From JBBIVP01 sp037439705 [NCBI: bacterium] (GTDB taxonomy: Bacteria > JBBIVP01): DNA of 23,066 nt. Under the pieces are notes generated by a model. It saw only the letters and a program-made list of their open reading frames with translations. It did no database searches and had not been told where the DNA came from. The translations under genes were made by a program, and so were the position numbers. Below, in pieces: positions 1 through 8,598 of the stretch (position 1 is the first letter of the stretch; each line of letters opens with the position of its first letter). The DNA lies in assembly GCA_037439705.1 (NCBI GenBank), contig JBBIVP010000010.1:1-23066 (forward strand), written 5' to 3'.

Positions 1-679
1 TATCTGCTACTTTTGCTATTTCCTCAATCTCAGGGGCATGCCTGTGTGTAAAAACTCCATAAGGTTTCACACACTCATTCACTTCACAATAAATAGTACC
101 CTCCGAGGCGGACCTTCCAGCCCCTGATACTCCCGATTTGGCGTCTATAATAACAGGAAAATCTAGAATTTTCTCTTTCAAAATGGGAAATATGGCAATA
201 AGAGCTGCGGTCGGATAGCAACCAGGATTTCCTATTATTTCTGCATTTTTTATCTCTTTTCTGAAAATTTCGGGAAGTCCATAAACTGCCTTTTTAAGAA
301 GTTCGGGGCATGAATGAGAAACTCCATACCATTTCTCATATTTTTTCTCGTCCTTGAACCTGAAATCAGCACTCAAATCTATCAGTCTTTTCCCGCTCCT
401 TATAATTTTTTCAGCGAATTTCATGGGAATTGTGTGAGGAAGGGCTGTAAATATCACATCTACCTCCATCTCAACAGCACTTTCCAGAGAAATAACCTCC
501 ATATCTCCTTTTTCCAGAAAGTGTGGGAAAAGATGTCTTATTTTCTTTCCCACATGTGATGGCTCCGAAGAAACCCAGGAAACCTCAATGTACGGATGAT
601 TCAAAAGTATTGAATATAAAACACTTCCTGTATATCCCCCAATCCCGGCTATTCCTGCCTTTATCCTTGAGCTTTTCAA
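1..679 (-). CDS. argC: N-acetyl-gamma-glutamyl-phosphate reductase, C-terminus cut by window edge
   Basis: Cytosolic NADPH-dependent reduction of N-acetylglutamyl-5-phosphate to the semialdehyde, third step of arginine (ornithine) biosynthesis. About 226 of the usual 330-350 residues are visible. The N-terminal nucleotide-binding loop reads GIGGYTG (residues 12-18, usually GASGYTG). The catalytic cysteine lies in GNPGCYPTAAL (Cys154), and the family signature KSGVSGAGR follows near residue 180. The start is taken as TTG at 679, one base after the rpsI stop, because no ATG or GTG precedes the dinucleotide-binding loop in frame; no good Shine-Dalgarno site is seen, so translation is probably coupled to rpsI. 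It is third in rplM-rpsI-argC, an unusual addition of an amino-acid gene to the L13/S9 operon. Identification is secure; the exact start is less so. Confidence 0.95.
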   Translation of the reverse strand, partial: MKSSRIKAGIAGIGGYTGSVLYSILLNHPYIEVSWVSSEPSHVGKKIRHLFPHFLEKGDMEVISLESAVEMEVDVIFTALPHTIPMKFAEKIIRSGKRLIDLSADFRFKDEKKYEKWYGVSHSCPELLKKAVYGLPEIFRKEIKNAEIIGNPGCYPTAALIAIFPILKEKILDFPVIIDAKSGVSGAGRSASEGTIYCEVNECVKPYGVFTHRHAPEIEEIAKVAD

Positions 680-680
680 A

Positions 681-1070
681 CTAACGCTTGGAGTACTGAT
701 ACTTCTTCCTTCTTCCTGGCTGACCGTATTTCTTCCTCTCCTTCTTCCTCGGGTCCCTTGAAAGAAGCCCTTGCTCTTTGAGTACCGCCCGAAATTCTGG
801 ATTATATTGAACAAGTGCTTTCGCTATCCCGTGAACAAGTGCCTGCATCTGGGCAGACTTCCCTCCTCCACAGATATTTGCTTTTACATCAAATTTACCT
901 ACTGTTTTTGTTATCTCAAACAGGATATTGAGGTAAACCTCTGGATAGATATTTCCAAAATATTGCTGATAAGGAATGCCATTTACAAAAATTTTCCCAC
1001 TCCCATCCTTTAAAAAAACCCTTGCTACAGCATTTTTTCTTCCACCTACTGCATGAATGTATTCTGCCAT
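681..1070 (-). CDS. rpsI: Small ribosomal subunit protein uS9
   Basis: Protein of the 30S subunit head whose basic C-terminal tail reaches toward the P-site tRNA. At 129 residues it is the normal bacterial length. The N-terminal YIHAVGGRKNAVARVFL, the central GGGKSAQMQALVHGIAKAL and the lysine/arginine-rich tail ending in SKR are all diagnostic. It follows rplM by two bases, the classic L13-S9 pairing, and ends in TAG just before argC. Nothing unusual is seen in the protein. Confidence 0.98.
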   Translation of the reverse strand: MAEYIHAVGGRKNAVARVFLKDGSGKIFVNGIPYQQYFGNIYPEVYLNILFEITKTVGKFDVKANICGGGKSAQMQALVHGIAKALVQYNPEFRAVLKEQGLLSRDPRKKERKKYGQPGRRKKYQYSKR

Positions 1071-1072
1071 TT

Positions 1073-1501
1073 TTACACCCCTAATGGTTCAGGAAGTTGG
1101 GCAGAATGTGGATGTTCAGAACCAGCATACACCTTTAACCTCTTAAGCCTTTTCTTCTGGAGTTTATTCTTTGGAAGCATTCTTTTCACAGCAAACATTA
1201 TAACCCTCTCAGGATGTTTTTCAAGAAGTTTTTCCAGCGGAATACTTTTTAAGTGCCCGAGGTAGCCTGTATGGTGATAATAGATTTTGTCCTTCAGCTT
1301 ATTACCAGTAACCCTTATCTTTTCCGCATTTATAACCACAACGAAATCGCCATTATCAATATAAGGAGTATAGTCCCTCTTGTGCTTTCCCATAAGAATT
1401 GTAGCAATTTTCGTAGAAAGCCTTCCCAGAGTCTTCCCCTCAGCATCAATCAACCACCACTTTCTATTTATATCCTCTTTTCTTATTAAGGTTATCTTCA
1501 T
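1073..1501 (-). CDS. rplM: Large ribosomal subunit protein uL13
   Basis: 50S subunit protein that binds 23S rRNA early in assembly. It has 142 residues, the standard bacterial length. Family signatures include [19 protein letters not shown] near the N-terminus, [22 protein letters not shown], the [12 protein letters not shown] stretch and [11 protein letters not shown]. It is the first gene of rplM-rpsI-argC. The ATG at 1501 has no Shine-Dalgarno sequence upstream, and a -10-like hexamer ends nine bases before it, so the message may be leaderless or nearly so. Confidence 0.98.
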   Translation of the reverse strand: MKITLIRKEDINRKWWLIDAEGKTLGRLSTKIATILMGKHKRDYTPYIDNGDFVVVINAEKIRVTGNKLKDKIYYHHTGYLGHLKSIPLEKLLEKHPERVIMFAVKRMLPKNKLQKKRLKRLKVYAGSEHPHSAQLPEPLGV

Positions 1502-1510
1502 AATTTTTAA

Positions 1511-1538
1511 ATACTAAAAGAAAAAATAATTAAGTCAA
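1511..1538 (-). promoter_or_regulatory. Probable sigma-70-type promoter of rplM-rpsI-argC
   Basis: On the minus strand a -35 hexamer TTGACT (1533-1538) is followed after 16 bp by TAGTAT (1511-1516). Only nine bases separate the -10 hexamer from the rplM ATG, so the transcript would start at or within about three bases of the start codon. Read by eye against the TTGACA/TATAAT consensus; no transcription data. Confidence 0.55.
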
Positions 1539-1610
1539 GCACTTTGGTTAGACTGAACCCATCCTATTTGAACTTGAAATTACACAAATTGGATGTTAAT
1601 TCATTGTTAA

Positions 1611-4445
1611 ATGAAGAAATTTATCCTCCTTTTCTTTCTTCTTTCAGTCATCTTCTTCTCTAGGAACCTCCTATTCGGAAGGGTTTACCTCCCGCTTGAC
1701 ATCATTGACAGAGGAATAATCTATCCTCCCAAAGGAGATTCCATGAGAAATCTTATGATCGGAGATGCAATTGTCATATTCTATCCTTCCGATTTTCTCT
1801 ATAACGAATACCTGAAAAAAGGAGAGATTCTAAAATGGAACCCTTACATATTCTCCGGCTATCCTGAATTTGAAAGCGGACAATCCGCCACATTCCATCC
1901 CGTTCGCCTTATCCTTCACTATCTCTTTGACCCATTTACAGCACACGACACAGGATTATTCATTCATCTATTTCTTTGCTGCATTTTTACCTTCATTTAC
2001 CTAAAAAGCCTTGGACTCTCTGAATTCGCCTCCGCCTTTGGAGGAATTGTATGGGCTTTTTCTTTCTCCCAGATGACATGGTTTGAAATGGAAAGAACCC
2101 ATTATACAGGAGCATATATCCCGCTGGTTCTGTATTTCTATGACAGGGCAAGAATTAAAAATCCCAAATTTTATTCGGTTCTTGGAGGCATCTCTTTATC
2201 CCTTCTTCTCCTCACAAGACACCTCCAGTGGGCACTTTACGGATACCTGATGCTATTCTTTTATTTCCTTTTCAGACTCTTTGAATGTTATACACTGGAA
2301 AAAAAATTTAAATCACTTTTAAAAGCATCTATTCCATTTTTAATAATTTCCCTTTTTGGCTTTGCCCTTTCTTCAATTCAACTCATCCCTACATTTGAAC
2401 TTATAAAAAGTTCTGGCCTTCAAAGACCCGGAGGAAATATCCTCGCACCATATTTCAACACCTCAAGCATAAAAGCCCTTCCAGTTAATTTTTTCCATTC
2501 ACTCATAACCTTCTTCAACCCAAATCTACTCGGAAGCCCCATTGATGTGATAAATCTGTATTCGTATGCGAACTTCGTTGAATATCAGGCATATATAGGA
2601 ATCTTCCCGCTTATATGCGCACTCTTCTCGCTTTCAATAAAAAAGGAAAAAAACATTATCTTTTACCTTTTTACATTTTTCATCACATTCCTTATGTCGC
2701 TCGGCACGATTCTAAATCTTCCATTTGACCTTCTCGTTCCCGGTTTTTCAAGACTTCCACATCCCAGGATTATATACCTCACCTCCTTCGCAGGAGCAAT
2801 TCTGGCTTCTTATGGAGTTGAACTGATATATAAAAAAATTTTACCATCCCATACTCTTAAAAAAGTTATAATATTGTTCTGGATTTTCTGGATATTATAT
2901 ACAATCGCTATTTTGTTAGAGTTCAGAAAGAAACTTCCCGCTGACTGGATATCTCCTCTAAATCCTGTTCTCCACATACCTCTCCTCATTCTTATAACTT
3001 CCTCTGTTCTCTTATATTTGAGAAATAATATGAACGATAACCTCTTTGCCATCTTCTCTCTCCTTCTTGTATCCGCAGACCTTCTGCCTTTAGGGTTTAA
3101 CTTCAACACCTGTGCTGATAGAAAATATGCAAATTTAAAAGATTCTTACATACAGAAAATAATTGGTGAAGAAAAAGAACCTATGAGAATCATAGGGGTT
3201 GAACCAAACTGGTCTGTGCTCCTTAAAAAATTTAGTCCAGAGGGCTACCAGAGTTTATACCCCGATTTCTATTTTAAAGCAATTTCTCAAGACTCACCAT
3301 ACACAAAGCATCAACTTAAGGTTCTGGGAAATATGTTAAGCAAAACTTTGATAAAATTACTGAATGTTAAGTACATCTACATAAATCCCTGGTGGGATGC
3401 AAAGGTGGAAGAGGGAGCAACCCTCATTCATTCAAAATATGTAAAAATATACAGGGTAAACGGGTATCTGCCAAGGGCTTTCTTTATAAATAATGTGAAA
3501 AAAGCTGATGAATGGTGGATAATATCAGGATTGAGAAATAATGGATTCAATCCAGAAGAAGTGCTCTACCTTTCTGAAGACTTTCCAGAAGTCTCTCCGA
3601 TAAATGCTTCAAGTAAAGTGAAGATTACCCATTATTCACCCCACAGAATCTCCATTGAGGTTTCCAGTGATGCGGATGGCTTTCTCGTCCTTTCGGATTC
3701 CTATTATCCCGGATGGAAGTGCTATGTCGATGAGAAACAGGAAAAAATATATAGAGCATATACCTTTTTGAGGGCAGTCTTTATCAGAGCTGGAGACCAT
3801 AGAGTGGAGTTTATATATGACCCGTTTTCTTACAAAATTGGTAAAATAATCACAATAACTACCATCATTATTTCCATCATCCTTATCTTGCTTTTTTATG
3901 AGAAACCCGAGAAAAAATCTGAAGAACAAAATAAAAGAAAAATACAAAAAATAGACTTTTTATCAATTTCCGTTCTTTTAATACTTCTCTTGTTAATTCT
4001 TCTTCTCACATTTAGGTGGATAAATTTTACATCCGAATTCTCAAAATCAAGGTGGCATGGACACATCGCATACATCTTTGAGAAAGGAGGTGAAAGGGAC
4101 ATTGCTCTTCAATATCTTAAAAAAGGAGCAAGTTTCAAAAAGACTGCCTATGAGGTTCACGAAGGTCTGGGACTCATTTACAATTCTGAAAAGAAACTTG
4201 CGGATGCACTTGAACAATTTGAAAAGGCAGTAAGGATTATTCCGAATCCGAGGGGGTATGTTAATTCCGCAGTCATCAAAACAAAACTTAAAAAATACAA
4301 TGAAGCAATCTCCGATTTAAGAAAAACCCTTGAACTTAACCCCAAAAGCCCTGACGCCTATTTTGGCTTAAGTATTGTTTATGAACTTATGGGCAACAAA
4401 AGGGAGGCTGAAAAATACAGAAAAATATATGAGGAATTGAAGTAG
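1611..4445 (+). CDS. YfhO-like multi-pass membrane protein with C-terminal TPR domain
   Basis: A 944-residue inner-membrane protein of the YfhO type, a family usually grouped with GT-C-fold, lipid-linked-sugar glycosyltransferases; the substrate here is unknown. An N-terminal hydrophobic helix is followed by a periplasmic stretch with the acidic GDAIVIFYPSD segment, then GEILKWNPYIFSGYPEFESG, which matches the family's WNP and FxGxP signature. Many hydrophobic helices follow. A soluble domain near residue 700 carries SDSYYPGWKCYVD, the hallmark of the YfhO C-terminal region, then two further membrane helices. About 128 C-terminal residues form nearly four TPRs. The TPR extension is unusual for YfhO and suggests a protein partner. 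It is transcribed alone, divergently from rplM. No Shine-Dalgarno site precedes the ATG and I see no convincing promoter. A role in decorating cell-surface polymers is inferred. Confidence 0.8.
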   Translation: MKKFILLFFLLSVIFFSRNLLFGRVYLPLDIIDRGIIYPPKGDSMRNLMIGDAIVIFYPSDFLYNEYLKKGEILKWNPYIFSGYPEFESGQSATFHPVRLILHYLFDPFTAHDTGLFIHLFLCCIFTFIYLKSLGLSEFASAFGGIVWAFSFSQMTWFEMERTHYTGAYIPLVLYFYDRARIKNPKFYSVLGGISLSLLLLTRHLQWALYGYLMLFFYFLFRLFECYTLEKKFKSLLKASIPFLIISLFGFALSSIQLIPTFELIKSSGLQRPGGNILAPYFNTSSIKALPVNFFHSLITFFNPNLLGSPIDVINLYSYANFVEYQAYIGIFPLICALFSLSIKKEKNIIFYLFTFFITFLMSLGTILNLPFDLLVPGFSRLPHPRIIYLTSFAGAILASYGVELIYKKILPSHTLKKVIILFWIFWILYTIAILLEFRKKLPADWISPLNPVLHIPLLILITSSVLLYLRNNMNDNLFAIFSLLLVSADLLPLGFNFNTCADRKYANLKDSYIQKIIGEEKEPMRIIGVEPNWSVLLKKFSPEGYQSLYPDFYFKAISQDSPYTKHQLKVLGNMLSKTLIKLLNVKYIYINPWWDAKVEEGATLIHSKYVKIYRVNGYLPRAFFINNVKKADEWWIISGLRNNGFNPEEVLYLSEDFPEVSPINASSKVKITHYSPHRISIEVSSDADGFLVLSDSYYPGWKCYVDEKQEKIYRAYTFLRAVFIRAGDHRVEFIYDPFSYKIGKIITITTIIISIILILLFYEKPEKKSEEQNKRKIQKIDFLSISVLLILLLLILLLTFRWINFTSEFSKSRWHGHIAYIFEKGGERDIALQYLKKGASFKKTAYEVHEGLGLIYNSEKKLADALEQFEKAVRIIPNPRGYVNSAVIKTKLKKYNEAISDLRKTLELNPKSPDAYFGLSIVYELMGNKREAEKYRKIYEELK

Positions 4446-4464
4446 GCTTTTAAAATTTCAATAA

Positions 4465-4493
4465 TTGACTATTGAATGGAAAAATGTTTTGAT
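4465..4493 (+). promoter_or_regulatory. Possible promoter for the small-protein/nucleotidyltransferase pair
   Basis: TTGACT at 4465-4470, a 17 bp spacer, then TTTGAT at 4488-4493 (4 of 6 consensus bases). A start near 4500 would leave a short leader containing the AAAGGG Shine-Dalgarno-like site just before the ATG at 4518. This differs from the other operon-first genes, which appear leaderless. Confidence 0.4.
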
Positions 4494-4517
4494 TTTAATA
4501 ACAAAAGGGTTATAAAA

Positions 4518-4724
4518 ATGAAAAAAAAAGCTAAAAAAACGGCTAAAAAGAGACGCGCGGGAATGGAACCCCTTGATGGGTATAAGGAGATTTTCAGGAC
4601 AGAGGTAAAGGATTTAAAAAAATTGTCCGTTAAAGAAGCAGTAAAAGAAACAGAAAAATTATTAAAGATGGCAGAATTATGGATGAGATGCTCAAAAAAC
4701 TTGTCTCTGCGTTCAAAAAGTTAA
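4518..4724 (+). CDS. Small basic protein of unknown function, partner of the nucleotidyltransferase
   Basis: A 68-residue protein from ATG 4518. An in-frame ATG at 4476 would add 14 residues, but 4518 has an AAAGGG site about eight bases upstream, so it is preferred. The first 12 residues are almost all lysine, arginine or alanine (MKKKAKKTAKKRR), which could bind nucleic acid. The rest is charged and predicted helical (EVKDLKKLSVKEAVKETEKLL). I do not recognise a family. Its 3' end overlaps the next gene by 46 bp in another frame, so the two are co-transcribed and probably coupled. The arrangement, a small protein directly before a minimal nucleotidyltransferase, resembles toxin-antitoxin or abortive-infection modules, where it would be the antitoxin or partner. 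That role is inferred from layout only. Confidence 0.6.
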   Translation: MKKKAKKTAKKRRAGMEPLDGYKEIFRTEVKDLKKLSVKEAVKETEKLLKMAELWMRCSKNLSLRSKS

Positions 4725-5236
4725 AAGTAAATTATGTGTTCATTGGAGGAATTGCAGCTTCAATTTTAGGAAGACCAAGAACCACTGTTGATGCGGATGT
4801 AGTTTTTATAATTAAAGAAGAAAAAATTGAAGAATTTGTCAGAACCTTAAAATTGTACGGATTTAAAATACCAGAATCTTCTATAGAAAAAATAATTTTG
4901 AAGTTAAGGAAACTGTTGCCTGTAAAAATAGCATTTAAACACAATTTTTCTGTTGATTTGCGGTTAGCAAGCTATTCAATTGATATGGAAGCGATCAAAA
5001 GGGCAATAAATGTAAAAATTTTTGGTAAAAATATGCGAATAGCAACTCCCGAAGACATGATTGTATACAAAATTGCAAGATTTGAAGACATTGATAAAGC
5101 GGACATAAAAGGAATCTTACAGCGATTTGGAAAAAAACTGGATTTAGATTACATTCGGAATTTGGCGAAAAAACTGGTTGAAGAAACCGGAAACGAAAAA
5201 ATTGTGGATAACTTAAAAATTGCTTTGACCTTCTGA
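4679..5236 (+). CDS. Minimal nucleotidyltransferase (AbiEii/DUF6036-like)
   Basis: A 185-residue protein with the pol-beta nucleotidyltransferase signature: a GG pair at residues 23-24, then D38-x-D40 in RPRTTVDADVVF, and a likely third metal ligand Asp93 in SVDLRLA. The C-terminal half has ATPEDMIVYKIARFEDIDKAD, typical of the AbiEii/AbiGii and DUF6036 group, followed by a helical segment with LDLDYIRNLAKKL. Enzymes of this fold transfer NMP to proteins or RNA, and many are toxins. All three acidic residues are present, so it could be active. It overlaps the small basic gene upstream by 46 bp and sits between two unrelated operons, consistent with an acquired cassette. Family assignment is good; toxin function is not shown. 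Confidence 0.75.
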   Translation: MDEMLKKLVSAFKKLKVNYVFIGGIAASILGRPRTTVDADVVFIIKEEKIEEFVRTLKLYGFKIPESSIEKIILKLRKLLPVKIAFKHNFSVDLRLASYSIDMEAIKRAINVKIFGKNMRIATPEDMIVYKIARFEDIDKADIKGILQRFGKKLDLDYIRNLAKKLVEETGNEKIVDNLKIALTF

Positions 5237-5255
5237 ACCCGTGTGAGAGGTTTTA

Positions 5256-6911
5256 TTATTTTTTCTCCAGCAATTTCTCTGCAGATTTCATAAGTTCAGG
5301 AGCCATTTTTACTGATTCAAGAATCATTTCTCTTCCCGCTTCATCCCCGTTTTGAAGAAGGATTTCTCCCAGCAGAAACTCTGCCACGGGATTTAAAGGA
5401 TTGATAACAAGCGATTTTTCCAGGTAATTTACCGCTGAATCCAACTCTCCCATCTCCACTGAAATCACCCCGAGATTATAAAGGCATCTGTAATTCATAC
5501 TGTTGAGCTCAACGCATCTTTCAAACGACAGGAAAGCCTTATACAGGTGATTTTTATCCCCTGATTTTTTATAGGTCTCATAATACCTTTCACCGAGTTT
5601 CTCAACTGCTGAGGAATCAAGAAATATTGAGTCATTTAATCTTCTGTAATCCATCCATGCGATAAAAAAAACAGGAAGAAGAAAGAAAGCAGGAATTGCG
5701 AAAAAAATTCTTGGCTTCAGAACATTATCCCTAATTTTTCTCCCCCGAAAAATTCCCATATAAGTGGCTGAAAGGAAAAGAATCAACGGAAGGTGCATGG
5801 GAAAATCAAAAAGGGAATGGATTAAAATGACAAGAAGACCAAAAAAGGCAGATGTCCTTGTTCCCTGAAGGACATTATTATAAGAAGAAAAAGAGATATA
5901 TTCTTTGAAAATCAGAAAAATTCCATAGAGAAGAATTAAAAACGGAAATATACCGAGAACGAATAAAATTTCAAGAAACTCCTTGTGAAGGGCAGGAAAT
6001 TCCCCCCTCATATATCATTTATAACAGGAAGGAAAAAACCATTAAAAACTTCCAATCCCGCTTCCAAATCGAAGAAATCTGAGCCCACATCTTATCCCGT
6101 ATTTCCACATATCAAGCCTTGAAGAAATGGAGGAAATGAGCCCATTTAGAGAAAAACTCCTTTCAATCCCTTTATAAACAGAAAAAATGGATATGAACAA
6201 AAGAAAAAAGAAGAAGGAAAAATAAGAAACCCATCTTTTTTCAAACAATTTTGAACGATTAATAAAAATGTAAATTAAAAAAGAAACAAAAAGGCTCAAT
6301 ATTCCGCCCCATGCTCCTGTCAGAAGGATGCCGGTGAGGAGAATAAAAGATAAAATCCATGGTACGCCGGATTTTCTTGTTGACCTTGAAAGAAGAAGGA
6401 GGGGAAGTGTGGATGAAAGGAAAGCGGAAAAGTGGGATGGATTTGCAAAGTTTCCCTTAATTGGAACAGGTTTTAAGAGATTAAGAATAACAAGGAGGGA
6501 GGCGGAAACTGCTATTCCTGTATTCAGAAGTCTCCTTATTTCTCTTTCCGAGGATAAGTATTTTGTTATCACATAGAGAAATATAAAATCAAAAATCAAA
6601 ATTACATCAAGCAATCCACCTCTTTTATCCGGTGTTTTTAAAAGGGATATTGTTGAAAAGATAAGAAAGAGAACAAAAAGAAAAAGAAATTTGTCCTTAA
6701 AAAGAGAAAGTGGAATAAATGGTAATGAAAGAAAAAAAATAAAAAAGATAATACCTGAAATAAGAATCTGGTCCTGTCTCAAAACTCCACCGTATCTTAA
6801 AGCAATGAGAAAAAATCCAGAAATTAAAAGAAGGGATAAAAAAAGGGATGGATTACGAGGAATAATAATATCTGTAATAGTATCTTTTTTCTTCTGCATA
6901 ATTAAAGACAA
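5256..6911 (-). pseudogene. Wzy/O-antigen-ligase-like membrane protein with TPRs, interrupted by two in-frame stops
   Basis: Two open segments, 6042-6911 (289 residues) and 5256-6011 (251 residues), lie in the same frame and together look like one O-antigen polymerase or ligase. The first has about ten hydrophobic helices and ends at SSRLDMWKYGIRCGLRFLRFGSGIGSF, matching the family's RxxxW ... GxGxGSF. The second begins at the matching next block, ALHKEFLEILFVLGIFP (family HNEYLQxxxELGxxG), then helices and C-terminal TPRs. Between them are TAA (6042-6044) and TGA, 11 codons apart overall. Reading through gives WFFPSCYK, a plausible family linker. So this is either a recent double nonsense allele, a sequencing or assembly error, or a compensating indel pair. 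The 5' start is TTG 6911 or ATG 6899, overlapping the BY-kinase gene by 47-59 nt. It would polymerise or ligate the exported glycan at the inner membrane. Confidence 0.75.
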
Positions 6912-8598
6912 CGCCCATTGCTTTTGCCTTACAACTCTTGAGCATAGAAATCGTTCTTTTCAAATCCTGTTTTGTAGTCATACCTGCTCTTACGACAAGA
7001 AGAACAAAATCTACAAAGTTCATAATCTCAAGGGGGTGTGAATAAAAAAGTAAAGGCGGTGTATCAATAATGATATAATCATAGGATTCTTTTAATTCTT
7101 TGTAAAGTCTCTGAAATCCCGTTCTTAAAAGGAGTGATGGACCTATTGGAGGAGAATTTCCCGATGGAAGAAAATGCAAATTTTTTATCCCTGTTTCAAA
7201 AATGGCATCTTTCGTTAAAAGAGTGCCTATCAAACAATCGCACAATCCGTAATTACCTTTTACTCCCAGAATCTCTTTAAGTTTCTGCCCCTTAAAATCC
7301 ATATCAATGAGCAAAACTTTGTTTCCGCCCTTAGCAAGGGAGGAAGAAAATAAAAAACTGACAAATGTCTTGCCTTCATCTTTTGTCCCGCTTACTACAA
7401 GGAATGTCTTCGGGTCAGGAGAGATAAAACCAGCCAGAGTAAGAAGGGAATAAAACCTTTCATACAACGGATGGTTATCCTTCAAAATCTCTGAAAAATT
7501 TTCAAACTTTATATGTGAAACAGAAAGAAGAACTGGCAGATTGTAATTTTCTTCTATATCTCCTTCCCTTTCGATAGTCGTATCAATTGATACCAATAGA
7601 AAAATTATCATTATCCCGAACATTAAGCCAACAAAAGCTCCGAAGAAAGAAGACCTCAAAGGTCTCGGCTTTACTGGATGAAGTGGAAGCTTTGCGGATT
7701 CCACAAGTTTTATATCCATATCTTTTATATTGCCAAGGGTATCAATCCTCTTCATCTCTCTTAAAAGTGTATTGTATACCTCCCTCTCAGCCTCTACATC
7801 CCTCTGAAGTATGGAAAACCTTATCGCCCTTTCCCGTTCCTCTATTTCCTTTTTCTTCTCTTCCTCATAGAGCCTCTCCATTCCCTTCATTTCCTTCTCC
7901 TTTGTAATAACCAGCGGGTGTTTATCTCCATATCTTGATCTGAGGAAAATGAGTTCTGTCTTCTTCTCCACAAGAAGGCTCTTTATCTTTGAAAGCGAAT
8001 TGTCATTTTCATTTTCATCTTCTACATCGTTGCTCTTTACAAAGGAAATGAGGCTTTCCTCTAACTTCTTCAATCTCTCCTTTGTTTCCGTCAACCTGTC
8101 TGTAATGGAGATGAGGGTATTGCTTATGTCCATCGTAAATGTGTTTTTCTGAAACTCAAAATAGGCAGAGATTATCGCATTCACCATATCCCTTGCTAAT
8201 TGAGGAGAATTATATTCAGAAGATACCTCTATTATGTATGTTCCTTCAACCATTGAAACGCTTATGTTTTTCATAAGAAAATCAAGGTCTTCCCCTTCAT
8301 AGCTCTGTGTAAGCTTTAGTTTTTCTCCTGCTAATTTAAGAACCTGAGATGATTTCATTATCTCAATCTGTGTCTTTATTACCCTCTCTCCATAGTCTGT
8401 TAAAATTACATCGTTTAGAGATTTTATCTCAATTTTTGATGGACCTACATATATTTTTCCAGTTGCTCTGTAAACAGGCTTAGAGAACTTTGAATAAAGA
8501 AAGGCTGAAAATCCAAAAATGACAACAGATAAAACCGGAATGTAAAAATTCTTTTTTATTATCTTCCATATCTCTTTTATGTTTATATTCTCTCCCAT
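6853..8598 (-). CDS. Wzc-like polysaccharide copolymerase fused to a BY-kinase
   Basis: An inner-membrane protein that sets polymer length and drives export, with a cytosolic tyrosine autokinase; 581 residues. A Wzz domain begins with a membrane helix at about residues 19-36. Periplasmic coiled coils span about 160-290. A second helix at about 315-337 follows the proline-rich HPVKPRPLR. The kinase has Walker A GTKDEGKT (404-411), Walker A' VLLIDMD (428-434) and Walker B YIIIDTPP (508-515). The C-terminus holds the tyrosine cluster YYYRYYY (573-579), the expected autophosphorylation tail. Walker A has Asp where many family members have Pro before EGK. Its ATG shares a base with the stop of the OPX gene (TAATG). 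The sequence coding for the tyrosine tail also forms the 5' end of the next reading frame. No matching phosphatase gene is in view. Confidence 0.93.
   Translation of the reverse strand: MGENINIKEIWKIIKKNFYIPVLSVVIFGFSAFLYSKFSKPVYRATGKIYVGPSKIEIKSLNDVILTDYGERVIKTQIEIMKSSQVLKLAGEKLKLTQSYEGEDLDFLMKNISVSMVEGTYIIEVSSEYNSPQLARDMVNAIISAYFEFQKNTFTMDISNTLISITDRLTETKERLKKLEESLISFVKSNDVEDENENDNSLSKIKSLLVEKKTELIFLRSRYGDKHPLVITKEKEMKGMERLYEEEKKKEIEERERAIRFSILQRDVEAEREVYNTLLREMKRIDTLGNIKDMDIKLVESAKLPLHPVKPRPLRSSFFGAFVGLMFGIMIIFLLVSIDTTIEREGDIEENYNLPVLLSVSHIKFENFSEILKDNHPLYERFYSLLTLAGFISPDPKTFLVVSGTKDEGKTFVSFLFSSSLAKGGNKVLLIDMDFKGQKLKEILGVKGNYGLCDCLIGTLLTKDAIFETGIKNLHFLPSGNSPPIGPSLLLRTGFQRLYKELKESYDYIIIDTPPLLFYSHPLEIMNFVDFVLLVVRAGMTTKQDLKRTISMLKSCKAKAMGVVFNYAEEKRYYYRYYYSS

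Noticed and set aside
314-559. 81-codon plus-strand reading frame
   Set aside because: It lies antisense inside argC, which has clear conserved motifs; composition and lack of any recognisable domain mark it as a shadow.
1560-1610. Promoter for the YfhO-like gene
   Set aside because: A TTGAAA hexamer is present, but the best -10 at correct spacing (TAATTC) matches consensus at only two positions. Not reported as a feature.
5228-5262. Possible terminator between the convergent nucleotidyltransferase and Wzy-like genes
   Set aside because: Only a four-base stem (AACC/GGTT) with a nine-base loop precedes a T-rich run; too weak to call.
6011-6044. Recoding of TGA (or TAA) as sense to explain the open Wzy frame
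   Set aside because: TGA and TAA both end other genes here at natural boundaries (for example TGA at 5236, 9425, 10444 and 11427), and no other conserved gene reads through either codon.
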